A DNA stretch of 26,231 bases, taken from contig JBBDNV010000084.1 of NCBI GenBank assembly GCA_040877415.1, positions 1 through 26,231 on the forward strand. Reading direction: 5' to 3'. Origin of the DNA: JBBDNV01 sp040877415 (lineage in GTDB: Bacteria; Planctomycetota; Planctomycetia; Pirellulales; PALSA-1355). The translations under genes and the position numbers were made by a program. Shown piece after piece: positions 16,726-24,044 of this stretch. The first letter of the stretch is position 1. The number at the start of each line of letters is the position of its first letter. The notes beneath the pieces were generated by a model, which ran no database searches, was not told where the DNA came from, and saw nothing but the letters and a program-made list of their open reading frames with translations.

Positions 16726-17241
16726 ATGCTCCGCCGCCTGATCGAAAAGCGAATCTCCGCCGCCGAGTGCACGCTGGGCGTGCCGGCCGACTACATGCGG
16801 CACATCCTGAAAGTCTCGCTGCGGGCTTTTTTCAAGTTCGTCAAGATCATGCCGCTGGCCGAATATCGCCGCGCGCTGCCGAGCGAGCCGTTCCACGTCG
16901 CCCGGCTCGTGGCCACGCGCGACGAAGATTGCGGAACCTGCCTGCAAATCGAAGTGAATCTGGCCAAAAAAGACGGTGTCTCGCCGGCCGTGCTCCAGGC
17001 CGTTTTGCAGTCGAGGCCCGATGATTTGCCGCCAGAGCTCGCCGACGTCTACCGTTTCGCCGAGGAAGTTGTTACCGCCCGTGGCGCCGAAGCACCGTAC
17101 CGCGAGCGAATCCGCCGGCACTACGGCGAAGAGGCCCTGGTCGAGCTGGCCATGACGATGGCCGCTTGCCGCGTGTTTCCAATCACCAAGCGGGCCCTCG
17201 GCTACAGTCAAAGTTGTTCGAAAGTGACCGTGCAAGTGTGA
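16726..17241 (+). CDS. AhpD-like / carboxymuconolactone decarboxylase-family protein
   Basis: The predicted protein has 171 residues. ATG 16726 was taken as the start; TTG 16711 is in frame but has no better context, and neither has a Shine-Dalgarno site, as the upstream DNA is a pyrimidine tract followed by six A residues. The protein is helical, with Cys69-G-T-Cys72 in DEDCGTCLQIEVNLA. That is the redox-active C-x-x-C helix of alkylhydroperoxidase D-like proteins, which also carry a downstream His in some members. The rest (VYRFAEEVVTARG, VELAMTMAACRVFP) fits the carboxymuconolactone decarboxylase fold. A peroxide or disulfide-reducing role in the cytoplasm is likely. It lies 50 bases after the aminoacylase-like gene and could share its transcript. 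Confidence 0.78.
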   Translation: MLRRLIEKRISAAECTLGVPADYMRHILKVSLRAFFKFVKIMPLAEYRRALPSEPFHVARLVATRDEDCGTCLQIEVNLAKKDGVSPAVLQAVLQSRPDDLPPELADVYRFAEEVVTARGAEAPYRERIRRHYGEEALVELAMTMAACRVFPITKRALGYSQSCSKVTVQV

Positions 17242-17291
17242 ACCGAGGGCGACGAATCTCCGCAACTTGGAGCATTTACAAAGCCCTGGAG

Positions 17292-17891
17292 CTATTTCGC
17301 GGCGACCGACGCAGCTTGCACTTTGCCCGTCCGCCTGGCCCGCTCCTCGATCAGCAGCTTGATCCAATGGCCGACGTAGTGCCCGTGGTCGTGGTACGTG
17401 CGGCCGCTCACCAGGTTGCCGTCCACGACGCATGGCTCGTTGACGAAAATGCCGCCGCAAACTTCCAGATCGAATTGGCACTTGGGCACGGTGGCCATGC
17501 GGCGCCCTTTTACGCAGCCGGCCCGGGCCGGAATCTCCACGCCGTGGCAGACGCAGCCGATCGGCTTGTTCGTCTCGAAAAAATGGCGCGTGATGCGCAG
17601 CAGATCCTCGTCCTCGCGAATGTATTCGGGCGCCCGTCCGCCGCTAAAGAAAATTCCCACGTAGTCGTTCGGATCCACTTCGGCAAAGGCCACGTCGGCC
17701 TGGATCGTATAGCCTTCCCACTCCTTGGTGATCGTCCAACCCGGCTTCACTTCGTGGAGCACCATTTGATAGCGCCGCTTTTCCGGCGCCGCAACCACGG
17801 GCACGAAACCGTCTTCCTGAACGCGATAATAGGGATACAGGGTGTCGACCGTCTCAGTCGCGTCGCCCACGATAATTAGCACCTTGTTCAT
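17292..17891 (-). CDS. DJ-1/PfpI family protein
   Basis: The predicted protein has 199 residues. ATG 17891 has GGGAGG five bases upstream, and the start is followed at once by the first strand MNKVLIIVGDATET. The nucleophile elbow is IGCVCHG with Cys115-His116-Gly117, and Glu89 in GGRAPEY is near the usual acid position. Members act as glyoxalases/deglycases, chaperones or proteases; which one cannot be told here. There is an unusual insertion (residues about 40-65, with VKPGWTITKEWEGY) relative to the shortest PfpI proteins. No signal peptide is present. It converges with the AhpD-like gene 50 bases away, and has its own promoter at 17963-17991. Confidence 0.88.
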   Translation of the reverse strand: MNKVLIIVGDATETVDTLYPYYRVQEDGFVPVVAAPEKRRYQMVLHEVKPGWTITKEWEGYTIQADVAFAEVDPNDYVGIFFSGGRAPEYIREDEDLLRITRHFFETNKPIGCVCHGVEIPARAGCVKGRRMATVPKCQFDLEVCGGIFVNEPCVVDGNLVSGRTYHDHGHYVGHWIKLLIEERARRTGKVQAASVAAK

Positions 17892-17962
17892 GGTTCCTCC
17901 CGAGCTCGTGCCGGCGCGGTGGTCTTTCGTTCCCAAGAATGGATGTCGTTTGGCTTCGGATC

Positions 17963-17991
17963 ATTAGAGTCCGCCGCGCGATCATGGTCAA
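17963..17991 (-). promoter_or_regulatory. Promoter for the DJ-1/PfpI gene
   Basis: On the minus strand TTGACC (17991-17986) is followed after 17 bases by TCTAAT (17968-17963), each one mismatch from consensus. The start codon at 17891 lies about 65 bases beyond the predicted start of transcription. Confidence 0.5.
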
Positions 17992-18011
17992 ACGTCGCGC
18001 GACGAAGCGGG

Positions 18012-18755
18012 TTAGTCGAAGACGAGCGTGCCGAATTTCTGGTATTCGTGAAAGCTGGGTCCGACGCGGGCCCAATCCCAACTGGTCGCGCGGCCGTCGT
18101 CGTAGTCGACGCGATAGAAATTCGCCCGCCAGCGCGTGCCCGGTTTCGGCGGCACGTTGCCCAACGGCGCTAGCAAGGTGTACGGGACAAAAACTTCCGC
18201 GGTCCAGCCGGTGATCGCGGCGCCCGGCTTTTTGTCGCCGTCGGCAACCGTGGTGGCCTTCTGAATCTTTCGATCCCCCTCGTAATGCCACGGGCGCCAG
18301 CCGAGGAACTTCCCATCGACGTTTGGCACGAGAATCGGCAGCTCGTAGCCCAACGGCGAAATCTCGTATTCGAAGTAAATCGGCTGCCGCTCGTCGGTCC
18401 AAAAGAAGAACTCAAAAACATCCTCGTTCCACAGATCGAGAAAATCGTCCTGCATCGTCGCGGTGACTTTTTTGTCGGCACCGGAAAACAGCACGTACAC
18501 GCCGGTCTTCGAAGAGAGCATTTTGACGCGCGCGTCGTAGTCGTGTCCGTTGGCCCCGCGCTTGCCAAGTGCCAACCAAGGGACGACTTTCCAAGCGGCC
18601 GCGCTGCCATCGCCGGTGATTTTGAAATCGTCGGTTCGCTTGACGTGCAGAACTTTCGCCGCGCCCGTATCGGCTTCCCCGTCGCTTGCGCCTCGGGCGG
18701 GGATCGCAGCGTACAGAAAAACGCACGCGGTCAACACGGTGGCCGGATGAATCAT
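18012..18755 (-). CDS. Exported CBM9-like carbohydrate-binding protein
   Basis: The predicted protein has 247 residues. ATG 18755 has AGGAGA upstream and begins a signal peptide (MIHPATVLTACVFLYAAIPA; cleavage near ARG-AS, about residue 22). The mature protein is a single beta-sandwich: DGSAAAWKVVPW near the start, KTGVYVLFSGADKKV, LWNEDVFEFFFW, YFEYEISPLGY, WTAEVFVPYTLL, WRANFYRVDYDD. This pattern is typical of carbohydrate-binding module family 9-like domains that bind reducing ends of sugars in xylanases and DOMON-like proteins. No catalytic domain is attached. It probably binds glycan fragments in the periplasm or on the surface. It is divergent from the MFS gene at 18974, with 218 bases between the two. 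Confidence 0.82.
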   Translation of the reverse strand: MIHPATVLTACVFLYAAIPARGASDGEADTGAAKVLHVKRTDDFKITGDGSAAAWKVVPWLALGKRGANGHDYDARVKMLSSKTGVYVLFSGADKKVTATMQDDFLDLWNEDVFEFFFWTDERQPIYFEYEISPLGYELPILVPNVDGKFLGWRPWHYEGDRKIQKATTVADGDKKPGAAITGWTAEVFVPYTLLAPLGNVPPKPGTRWRANFYRVDYDDGRATSWDWARVGPSFHEYQKFGTLVFD

Positions 18756-18973
18756 GACGGGTCTTCTCCTGCGAAGGCAAACGGGCGAACTGCCGACGCG
18801 CGAGAAGTTCGCCGCGCGGGCCTGGCCCGGCAAACTCAGATTAGTCGGCCGCTGCGCACCTGTCGAGGAATCCGGCGGCGAATCGCGAATTCCAGGTGGA
18901 CGGCCCGTTGCCGAGCCGCGATCATGTGAGACATCGAGAGACGGATTCAGCACCTGGCGGAGACGCGTTCGCA

Positions 18974-20329
18974 ATGAACGGCCAGCCGATCACACATGTT
19001 ACGCTGCAACCGGCGTCGACGACCTGGCCGCGCTGGCGGCTGCTGCTGTTGCTGATGGCGGTTTGTTTTCTGGCGCACTTCAACCGCATTAGCATGGCCG
19101 TGGCCGCCGACATGCGGATCATGGCCCGTTACGATCTTTCGACCGCCACAATGGGCACCGTGTACTCCGCGTTTCTGATCGCCTACACGCTGGCGATGAT
19201 TCCCGGCGGTTGGCTGATCGACCGGCGCGGGCCGCTTTTTTCACTCTCCCTGGTTTGCTTCGGCTCGGCGGCGTTCATCGTGCTCACCGCGGCGGTCGGA
19301 CGGGTGTCCTCGGCGGTTAGCGCCTTGGCGGCGTTTCTCGTGATACGTTCGCTGATGGGCGTGCTCAGCGCGCCCTTGCATCCGGCCGCCGCCAAAGCCG
19401 TCTCGCTCGGCATTCCCTCCGATCGCCGTTCGGGGGCCAACGGACTGGTCGTCGGCGCCGCCTTGTTGGGCATCGCCTCGACCTACCTTGTGTTCGGCAA
19501 GCTTGTCGACTGGTTCGATTGGCCCGGCGCGTTTCTTATCGCGGCCGCGGCGACCGCCGTGCTCGGCTGGCTGTGGAACTACTACGGATCGCTGCGACCC
19601 GTGGACGCCCGCGACGCGCCATCTTCGCCCGCAACCGCCCGCGAAGACCCGCGACACGACCCGCCGGCAAGCGGCTCGCTGCTCTCGCGCCACAGAAGCC
19701 TGATTCTGTTGACGATCAGCTACGGAACCGTCGGCTATTTTCAGTACCTGTTTTTCTATTGGATGCACTACTACTTCGAGTCCGTCCTGAAGCTTGGCGC
19801 CGACGACAGCCGCTTCTACGCCACGATTCCGCCGTTGGCCATGGCGCTGGGAATGCCGCTGGGCGGCTGGTTGTCGGACCGCATCCAATCGCTGTTCGGC
19901 TGGCGGGTTGCCCGTGCTGGTCAGGTCTTCACGGCGATGACCGTCAGCGCCGGCTTGCTGTGGCTGGGCGTGCGTGCCACGGAGCCGTTTTGGATCGTTA
20001 CCTGGCTGTCGCTGGCGCTCGGCGTGTTGGGCATGGCCGAAGGGCCGTTCTGGGTGACGGCCGTCGAAGTCGGCGGACGTCGCGGCGGACTTTCGGCCGC
20101 CATCTTCAACACGGGCGGCAACGCCGGCGGAATCCTCGCACCCGTGGCCACGCCCTGGGTCAGCGATTCGCTCGGATACGGCTGGCAAACCGGCCTTTCG
20201 CTGGGAAGCTTCGTATGCCTTTTCGGAGCCGCGTGTTGGATTTGGATAACCCCAGGCCAAACAGACGATCATCGGGTCGAGCCGCAGGCGGCCCCAACCC
20301 CGTCGCCCGTCCCGCCCTGGGGATCGTAG
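18974..20329 (+). CDS. MFS transporter, organic-anion (sugar-acid) type
   Basis: The predicted protein has 451 residues. ATG 18974 is preferred to 18896 because the protein then begins just before TM1; GGCGGAG lies about 12 bases upstream. About twelve membrane helices are apparent. TM1 contains FNRISMAVAAD (residues 36-46), the usual opening of the anion:cation symporter branch that takes up glucarate, galactonate and similar acids. The loop 2-3 signature is GGWLIDRRG at 78-86, and a second copy, GGWLSDR, lies after the central loop. The central cytoplasmic loop is Pro/Ala-rich. The next gene, a sugar-acid dehydratase-type enolase, starts 11 bases later, so import and dehydration of an acid sugar are probably coupled. 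The exact substrate is not determined. Confidence 0.87.
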   Translation: MNGQPITHVTLQPASTTWPRWRLLLLLMAVCFLAHFNRISMAVAADMRIMARYDLSTATMGTVYSAFLIAYTLAMIPGGWLIDRRGPLFSLSLVCFGSAAFIVLTAAVGRVSSAVSALAAFLVIRSLMGVLSAPLHPAAAKAVSLGIPSDRRSGANGLVVGAALLGIASTYLVFGKLVDWFDWPGAFLIAAAATAVLGWLWNYYGSLRPVDARDAPSSPATAREDPRHDPPASGSLLSRHRSLILLTISYGTVGYFQYLFFYWMHYYFESVLKLGADDSRFYATIPPLAMALGMPLGGWLSDRIQSLFGWRVARAGQVFTAMTVSAGLLWLGVRATEPFWIVTWLSLALGVLGMAEGPFWVTAVEVGGRRGGLSAAIFNTGGNAGGILAPVATPWVSDSLGYGWQTGLSLGSFVCLFGAACWIWITPGQTDDHRVEPQAAPTPSPVPPWGS

Positions 20330-20340
20330 AGAATCCACCT

Positions 20341-21510
20341 ATGAAAGTCACCAGAATCGACTGCCATGTGCTGCTCATCCCCAACTACGATGCGCAAGCC
20401 TGCTCGTCGGCCCAGGATGATCTCGTCGTCGAGATTCACACCGACGAAGGCCTGGTTGGCGTCGGCGAGACGGATACCAATCCCTGGGTCGCGCGCGAAT
20501 GCATTCGCGCCCGCGGTACGCATTGCATGGGCTTGGGCCTGGAAGAAATGCTCATCGGCTCCGATCCGCTCGATCCCGAGGCCGTTTGGGCCCGCTTGTA
20601 CGGCGGCTCGAAAATGACCGGCCGGCGCGGGGCGCTCATCTGTGCGCTGGGGGCCATCGACATGGCGTTGTGGGATATTCGCGGCCAGGCGCTCGGTGAG
20701 CCGGTCTACAAGCTCCTGGGCAAGTCGAGCCGGCCGGCCGTCGTGCCCTATGCCTCGCTTTTGCCCACCGGCGACAACGTGGCCGAGCAGCGCGCATCGC
20801 TGTTGGAAAAATGCCGTCGCGTCAAAGCGTTGGGCTTTCGCGCCGCCAAGATCGAAGTCTGTATCAACGGCCCGTACAGCCACAACGGACTGCAAGCCGA
20901 CGACGCCGAGGGAATCGAGATCGTGGCCGCCTGCCGCCGGGAGCTGGGCCCAAACTTCACGCTCATGCTCGACGTGGCCTATGCCTGGCCGAGCGCCCAT
21001 CATGCCCTGGCCGTCCTGGAGCAGCTCGATCCCTACGATCTGTTTTTCGTCGAAACGCCGATCGACATCGACGACCTGGAGGGTTACGCGCTCTTGCACG
21101 ATCGTTCGCCCATTCGCATTGCCGCCGGCGAGTGGCAAAACACGCACTGGGAATTTTTGGATCTGGCCGACCGCGGCCGTGTCGACGTGCTGCAACCCGA
21201 CGTCGGCCGCGTGGGCGGATTCACCGAAGCCCGCAAGGTATGCCAGATTGCGCACCAGCGCGAACGACTCGTCGTGCCCCATTGCTGGAAGAGCGCGATC
21301 GGCATCGCGGCCAGTGTACATCTGGCCGCCTCGACCGGCGTCTGCCCCTACGTCGAATTTCTGCCGGCCGAGTTGTCCGAATCGCCGTTGCGGCGCGAGC
21401 TGGCGACCGACGAATTCCAATTGGTCGACGGCGCGATTCCGCTGCCCGTAAAGCCGGGCTTGGGAATTGAATTGAATCGCGACGCGCTGGCCGGCTTCGC
21501 CGCGGACTAA
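20341..21510 (+). CDS. Mandelate racemase/muconate-lactonizing-family dehydratase (enolase superfamily)
   Basis: The predicted protein has 389 residues. The capping domain (about 1-125) is followed by the TIM-barrel with all catalytic parts: Lys170 in AAKIEV (the second lysine of the usual K-x-K; the first is Ala), metal ligands Asp211 (MLDVAYAW), Glu238 (FVETPI) and Glu264 (AAGEWQ), and the His314-Asp287 dyad in VVPHCWKS and LQPDVGRVGG. This is the mandelate-racemase subgroup, whose members mostly dehydrate acid sugars to 2-keto-3-deoxy acids. The substrate cannot be named. ATG 20341 follows the MFS gene by 11 bases, strongly suggesting one transcript. There is no signal peptide, so it is cytoplasmic. 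Confidence 0.88.
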   Translation: MKVTRIDCHVLLIPNYDAQACSSAQDDLVVEIHTDEGLVGVGETDTNPWVARECIRARGTHCMGLGLEEMLIGSDPLDPEAVWARLYGGSKMTGRRGALICALGAIDMALWDIRGQALGEPVYKLLGKSSRPAVVPYASLLPTGDNVAEQRASLLEKCRRVKALGFRAAKIEVCINGPYSHNGLQADDAEGIEIVAACRRELGPNFTLMLDVAYAWPSAHHALAVLEQLDPYDLFFVETPIDIDDLEGYALLHDRSPIRIAAGEWQNTHWEFLDLADRGRVDVLQPDVGRVGGFTEARKVCQIAHQRERLVVPHCWKSAIGIAASVHLAASTGVCPYVEFLPAELSESPLRRELATDEFQLVDGAIPLPVKPGLGIELNRDALAGFAAD

Positions 21511-21513
21511 TTC

Positions 21514-21542
21514 TTGTTTCCCGCGCGCCGGCTGCTTATATT
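21514..21542 (+). promoter_or_regulatory. Candidate internal promoter before the amidohydrolase gene
   Basis: TTGTTT (21514-21519) lies 17 bases before TATATT (21537-21542). It starts just after the stop of the dehydratase gene and would begin transcription near 21549, 28 bases before the start codon. Confidence 0.4.
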
Positions 21543-21576
21543 GAGCCTGCAAGTGAACGCACCGCGGAGATTGACG

Positions 21577-22527
21577 ATGACAACTCGACAAGGATTCACG
21601 CGGCGCGGCTGGCTGCGGCGAGCGACTGCTGCGGGCATGGCCGTGGCCGGATCGCGCGTCTGGGAGAAGGCGGTTATGGCCGAGAACACGAGCGGCATTC
21701 GAATCATCGACCCGCACGTGCACGTCTGGAAAAACGATCCGCGCTATCCCTGGCCGGCCGAACTCAAGTCGCCGCCCAAAGAGGACGCGCTGCCCGAGAC
21801 GCTCTTGCAGTTGATGCACGAGCACGGCGTCGACAAGACCGTCATCGTGCACGTGATTTATTATCGCTGGGACTGCCGCTACGCGGCCGACGCGGTGCGG
21901 GCACATCCCGACAAGTTCATGAGCGTGTGCCGCGTCGATCCCCAGAGCCCCCAGGCGGCTTCCGAGCTCGACCATTGGGTGGCCCAGGGCTTTCACGGGG
22001 TTCGCCTAAGCCCCGGCAGCGGCCAGAGCGGCGACTGGATTAACGACGTCAAGCAGATGGACGCGATCTGGAATCGCGCGGCCGAGCAAAAGATCCCGAT
22101 GTGCGTACTGTGCCCGATTTCACGGATTCCCGACGTGGAGAAAGTGATCCAGCGGCACGAGGGCCGGCTCGACGTGTGCATCGATCATATGGCCGACAGC
22201 CCGATTGACGAGCCCGACGAGCTGAAAAAACTGTTGCGGCTGGCCCGCTATCCGCGCGTATACGTGAAGCTGAGTCACCTGTGGTCGCTCTCCAAGCAAG
22301 CGTACCCGTATGGCGACACGCACGACCAGGTTCGCCGGCTGTACGACGCGTTCGGCCCCCGGCGGCTGATGTGGGGAACCGATTGGCCGGCCGTCGAAGA
22401 ATACTGCGGCTACGGCCAGGCGCTCGCCCTTTATCGCGATGAGATCAAATTCTTCAACGACGACGACCGCAAGTGGATCCTGGGCGAAACGGCGCTACGA
22501 CTCTGGCCGTTTTCCAAAACGTCCTGA
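21577..22527 (+). CDS. Tat-exported amidohydrolase, sugar-lactonase-like
   Basis: The predicted protein has 316 residues. ATG 21577 has CGGAG seven bases upstream; an in-frame TTG or similar further up adds sequence without a signal. The N-terminus is a Tat signal, TRRGWLRR at residues 8-15 followed by a short hydrophobic stretch. The enzyme is an amidohydrolase-2 family TIM-barrel: the metal pair His47-x-His49 in IIDPHVHVW, a later HMADSP, and Asp in MWGTDWPAV. Relatives hydrolyse lactones such as L-fuconolactone or decarboxylate aromatic acids. In this setting a lactonase acting on an acid-sugar lactone is plausible but not proven. It lies 66 bases after the dehydratase gene and 36 bases before the isomerase-like gene. 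Confidence 0.85.
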   Translation: MTTRQGFTRRGWLRRATAAGMAVAGSRVWEKAVMAENTSGIRIIDPHVHVWKNDPRYPWPAELKSPPKEDALPETLLQLMHEHGVDKTVIVHVIYYRWDCRYAADAVRAHPDKFMSVCRVDPQSPQAASELDHWVAQGFHGVRLSPGSGQSGDWINDVKQMDAIWNRAAEQKIPMCVLCPISRIPDVEKVIQRHEGRLDVCIDHMADSPIDEPDELKKLLRLARYPRVYVKLSHLWSLSKQAYPYGDTHDQVRRLYDAFGPRRLMWGTDWPAVEEYCGYGQALALYRDEIKFFNDDDRKWILGETALRLWPFSKTS

Positions 22528-22563
22528 CCACGCGTGACATCCCCGGATGCGGAGAACCCAGCC

Positions 22564-23571
22564 ATGAAGCAACCCACGCGACGATCGTTTCTCAAGACGA
22601 CCGCGGCGATCGCCGGCGGCTCGGCGATTCGAGGTCGCCGGGTCCTTGCGGCTGAGGCGGAGGCCAACAAGCCTCGCGTGCGGCCGAACATTCTCTACGC
22701 CCTGTCGACTGGTTGCTGGGGTCCCGTCACTCCGCGCGGCAAGCCGTTGCCGCTCGTCAAGATTCTCGACGAAACGGCGGCCGGAGGATTCAACGGCGTG
22801 CGGCTGACCGGCTTTCCCGGCATCCTGGAGCAGAACCATCTGACGGTCGAACAGTACGGCGACGAATTGGCCAGTCGCGGGCTGAAGTTCTCGACCGTTT
22901 CGTTCGGCGGGGAGTACCGCGATCCCGAGAAGCACGCCGAGATTCGCGAGCGGGCCCGATTTGCGCTGGCCACGCACAAGCGCTACGGCGCCAAGGCCAT
23001 GGTCTTCTTTCCAAGCGGGCCCGTGCCCGAGTCCGAAGAGGCCGACGTCATGAACAAGACGTTCCGCTTCCTCAACGAGCTGGGCAAGATGGCCGTCGAG
23101 GATTTTGGCATCCGCATGGGGCTGCACAATCACACGAATTCGCTCGTCGAAAACCAGCAGCAAGTCGACCGGTTTCTGGAAGGGACCGATCCGCGGTATG
23201 TTTTCTGCGCCTGGGATTCCGCCCATCTGCTGCTGGGCGGCTGCGACGTGCAAAAGACGTACGAGAAATCGATCGATCGGCTCGTGTACACCGATTTCAA
23301 GGACGCCACGCTCAACCCGACGACCGAAGATTACGTGGCCCCCAACGGCCAGCGCTACGCCGGCGACTCGGACTCGGGGCGGTTCTACAACTCAATCCTC
23401 GAGCTGGGCCGCGGGCAAATCGATTTCGTGCCGCTGATGAAGCTGCTTAAAGACCACAAATACCAAGGCTGGGTCAACCAGGACATCGACACGATTCGCG
23501 TCTCGATCGCCGAAAGCAATCGCATCGCGATGAGCTACATTACCGGGATGCTCGACCCGATTTACGAGTAG
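22564..23571 (+). CDS. Tat-exported sugar phosphate isomerase/epimerase-like TIM-barrel protein
   Basis: The predicted protein has 335 residues. ATG 22564 has CGGAGAA upstream. The Tat signal TRRSFLKT is at residues 5-12, followed by AAIAGGSA. The rest is an AP-endonuclease-2/xylose-isomerase-like TIM-barrel, the family that holds inosose dehydratases, hydroxypyruvate isomerases and sugar epimerases. Likely metal-site features are Glu in the LTVEQYGDEL to FGGEYRDPE region, His in LHNHTNS, Asp/His in CAWDSAHLLLGG, Asp in YTDFKDATLN and the C-terminal NQDID. It is the last gene of the plus-strand unit, and its stop is 12 bases from the REP-like repeat. Being exported, it must act on extracytoplasmic sugar, not on a phosphorylated cytoplasmic one. 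The substrate is unknown. Confidence 0.83.
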   Translation: MKQPTRRSFLKTTAAIAGGSAIRGRRVLAAEAEANKPRVRPNILYALSTGCWGPVTPRGKPLPLVKILDETAAGGFNGVRLTGFPGILEQNHLTVEQYGDELASRGLKFSTVSFGGEYRDPEKHAEIRERARFALATHKRYGAKAMVFFPSGPVPESEEADVMNKTFRFLNELGKMAVEDFGIRMGLHNHTNSLVENQQQVDRFLEGTDPRYVFCAWDSAHLLLGGCDVQKTYEKSIDRLVYTDFKDATLNPTTEDYVAPNGQRYAGDSDSGRFYNSILELGRGQIDFVPLMKLLKDHKYQGWVNQDIDTIRVSIAESNRIAMSYITGMLDPIYE

Positions 23572-23583
23572 GGCTTGTTTCTC

Positions 23584-23658
23584 GGGTGCCACGGGTGGCT
23601 TGCCCACCCGTGCTTCTGCACTGCCTGGTCGAGCAAGCAGTGGCACCAGGTGGCACCC
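23584..23658 (+). repeat. REP-like palindromic repeat, copy 2
   Basis: It contains a perfect hairpin ACGGGTG/CACCCGT (23591-23597 and 23605-23611) and a second one, CACTGC/GCAGTG, within an outer GGTGCCAC/GTGGCACC inverted repeat. It fills the 103-base gap between convergent genes and may also end transcription from both sides. It is inverted relative to the copy at 14767-14834. Confidence 0.75.
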
Positions 23659-23674
23659 GTTCTTCCACCTGATC

Positions 23675-24010
23675 CTACTTCGCCGACGCCTGCGCCTTTT
23701 CCACTTCGGCTCCCATGCGGCCCACCAGAATGATGGCCCACATCTTCCAGTCGGCGATGAACGACCACAGCGGGTAGTCGAAGCTGGCCGGCTTGTTCTT
23801 CTCGATGGCAAAGTGGCCGATCCAGGCAAACCCATAGCCGACGACCGGCGCTGCCAGCAGCAGCCACCAATTGTAGACGGCCGCCGCGGCAATCACGACG
23901 AGCACCAGCGTGCTGCCGACAAAGTGCAACGCCCGGCAGGCGGGCAGCGAATGCTGGCGAACGTAAAACGGCCAGAACTCGGCAAACGATTGAATGCGCC
24001 CTTCGGACAT
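23675..24010 (-). CDS. DUF962 / Mpo1-like membrane protein
   Basis: The predicted protein has 111 residues. ATG 24010 is preferred to TTG 24016; GGGAG lies about nine bases upstream. The protein has the family's features: FAEFWPFYVRQHSLPACRALHFVGS at the N-terminus in two parts, two hydrophobic segments (about 32-44 and 49-65), GYGFAWIGHFAIEKNKP and a short FDYPLWSFIADWKMW. Conserved His20, His29 and His66 are likely iron ligands. Yeast Mpo1 is an Fe(II)-dependent dioxygenase that removes one carbon from 2-hydroxy fatty acids. Bacterial members are little studied. It starts 35 bases after the DUF1501 stop on the same strand, so the two are probably co-transcribed. Location is the inner membrane. 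Confidence 0.85.
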   Translation of the reverse strand: MSEGRIQSFAEFWPFYVRQHSLPACRALHFVGSTLVLVVIAAAAVYNWWLLLAAPVVGYGFAWIGHFAIEKNKPASFDYPLWSFIADWKMWAIILVGRMGAEVEKAQASAK

Positions 24011-24044
24011 GACCAAAAGCTCCCAAAAGGAAACGGTGCCCCCC

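Noticed and set aside
20269..21996. Minus-strand reading frame of 575 codons opposite the dehydratase and amidohydrolase genes
   Set aside because: It spans two well-supported plus-strand genes and shows no conserved motif.
23584..23658. CRISPR repeat or phage attachment site
   Set aside because: There is no array of regularly spaced repeats, no cas gene, no integrase and no tRNA nearby; the palindromic structure fits a REP-like element better.
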